DNA from: Chryseobacterium sp. UBA6632
GTDB taxonomy: Bacteria; Bacteroidota; Bacteroidia; Flavobacteriales; Weeksellaceae
DNA: 5,203 nucleotides
Assembly (NCBI GenBank): GCA_002455915.1
Contig: DKLU01000164.1
Coordinates: forward strand, 1 to 5,203
Direction of reading: 5' to 3'
Numbering within the stretch: position 1 is the stretch's first letter; every line of letters starts with the position of its first letter. The position numbers and the translations under genes were made by a program. Positions 4,586 to 5,203 of the stretch are shown in pieces. Under the pieces are notes generated by a model that saw nothing but the letters and a program-made list of their open reading frames with translations, had not been told where the DNA came from and ran no database searches.

Positions 4586-5104
4586 TTAAATATCTTTAAC
4601 GATAAGGGTTGTTTCGTTGGTTACAGGATCGTAGTACCATTTTGCCTGTGTCACTACACCATATACATCTGTGCTATTAGTGCTCCAGCCGCATAAATTC
4701 TCGCCCATAGGAAAATCGGGATCTGGCGTTTGAGTAGAAGTTCCTGCATATCTTGTTTGAAACCAGTAGAAATGCCAGCGTGTAAGATTTCCCATAGTTA
4801 TCAATAATCCTGAAGGAACGGCAACATTAACTGCACTGCCGCTAGTAGGGGCTGTTCTTACCGCCCACCCGTTAATTGGAGGAGTTGCAAGATTACTTGT
4901 ATTAAAAGATTTTATATCTACCATAGCTCCTGCGGGAACATTGTAAGAAGTAAAGACTTCCGGAAGACAAGAGGATGGGTTTGTTCCGTTGGCATATAAC
5001 CTTCCCGTAAGGTCGTAGCTTGAGTAATTGTAGATATGTAAATAGCCTTGTGCAAAGCTTGTAAAACCTAAACATATGGCGATAAGGTATAATAGTTTTT
5101 TCAT
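4586..5104 (-). CDS. Small secreted protein of unknown function
   Basis: The 172-residue precursor has a clear Sec signal peptide: MKK, a hydrophobic core LLYLIAICLGF, and a cleavage site most likely after SFA, before Gln19, the common flavobacterial pattern. The mature part is about 154 residues, rich in Tyr, Trp, Thr, Ser and Asn, and looks like a beta-rich fold. It has just two cysteines (Cys46 and Cys138), which could form a disulfide outside the cytoplasm. No lipobox is evident: the only cysteine near the cleavage region, Cys11, is inside the hydrophobic core. The C-terminus (TLIVKDI) shows no type IX secretion sorting domain, so the protein is probably periplasmic or released. I do not recognise the family. 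It has its own terminator, and its upstream region lacks the regulon dyad, so it may not belong with the other genes. Confidence 0.88.
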   Translation of the reverse strand: MKKLLYLIAICLGFTSFAQGYLHIYNYSSYDLTGRLYANGTNPSSCLPEVFTSYNVPAGAMVDIKSFNTSNLATPPINGWAVRTAPTSGSAVNVAVPSGLLITMGNLTRWHFYWFQTRYAGTSTQTPDPDFPMGENLCGWSTNSTDVYGVVTQAKWYYDPVTNETTLIVKDI

Positions 5105-5203
5105 ATAAATAAATTTAATGAGGTTGAATTTTTTCCGATATAGATTGAAAATATTAGCGTATACTGAGTTTTCTGATTTTATTTTTTTTTGAATGTAATT
5201 ATA
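5105..5203 (-). other. Upstream region of the secreted-protein gene, no clear promoter
   Basis: The 99 bases before the start codon are AT-rich. I find neither the regulon dyad nor a good TAnnTTTG -7 box; the closest is TATTTTC near 5150, a poor match. The true promoter may be weak, use another sigma factor, or lie beyond the window edge. Confidence 0.4.

Noticed and set aside
4586..5104. Type IX secretion cargo or lipoprotein
   Set aside because: There is no C-terminal sorting domain with the usual length and motifs, and no cysteine at the signal cleavage site for lipid attachment.
1..5203. CRISPR array, tRNA, rRNA or insertion sequence
   Set aside because: I see no regularly spaced long repeats, no cloverleaf or rRNA-like stretch, and no transposase frame or terminal inverted repeats. 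The promoter dyads recur only as regulatory sites.

Overview
The window looks like chromosomal DNA of a Bacteroidota member, most likely a flavobacterium of the Chryseobacterium/Weeksellaceae type. The evidence is the AT-rich composition, gene starts without Shine-Dalgarno sequences, promoters carrying the Bacteroidota -7 box TAnnTTTG, and a secreted protein whose signal peptide ends in the flavobacterial pattern SFAQ. All six genes that I accept lie on the minus strand, so they are read from right to left.

Layout in the direction of transcription: (1) 5104-4586, a small secreted protein of unknown function, closed by a clear terminator at 4533-4563. (2) 4463-3963, an M15-family peptidoglycan peptidase of the phage-endolysin type with a built-in calcium-binding loop. 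(3) 3772-2735, a patatin-like phospholipase with an intact Ser-Asp dyad. (4) 2369-489, a three-gene operon made of a DUF2589 protein, a second protein that shares its N-terminal helix, and an alpha-helical protein of unknown function, closed by a terminator at 436-469. (5) 154-1, the beginning of a very acidic protein that runs off the window.

The main discovery is that four of these five transcription units (all except the secreted protein) start from the same compound promoter. A 17-base imperfect dyad with consensus ACGTCAAGTTTTGTCGC sits at an invariant 11 bases upstream of the -7 box (promoters at 281-314, 2641-2674, 3899-3932 and 4490-4523). The normal -33 TTG element is not present at a usual distance, so a dedicated regulator probably switches all four units together. 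No candidate regulator gene is in the window.

Three of the four transcripts also have long leaders (about 120 to 265 bases) with strong hairpins, and a cUCCGg-tetraloop hairpin separates the first two genes of the DUF2589 operon. A lipid-cleaving enzyme, a wall-cleaving enzyme and a multi-protein DUF2589 set are therefore probably one regulon. Lysis, envelope attack on a competitor, or a defence response are all possible purposes. That purpose is inference; the shared promoter is directly visible.
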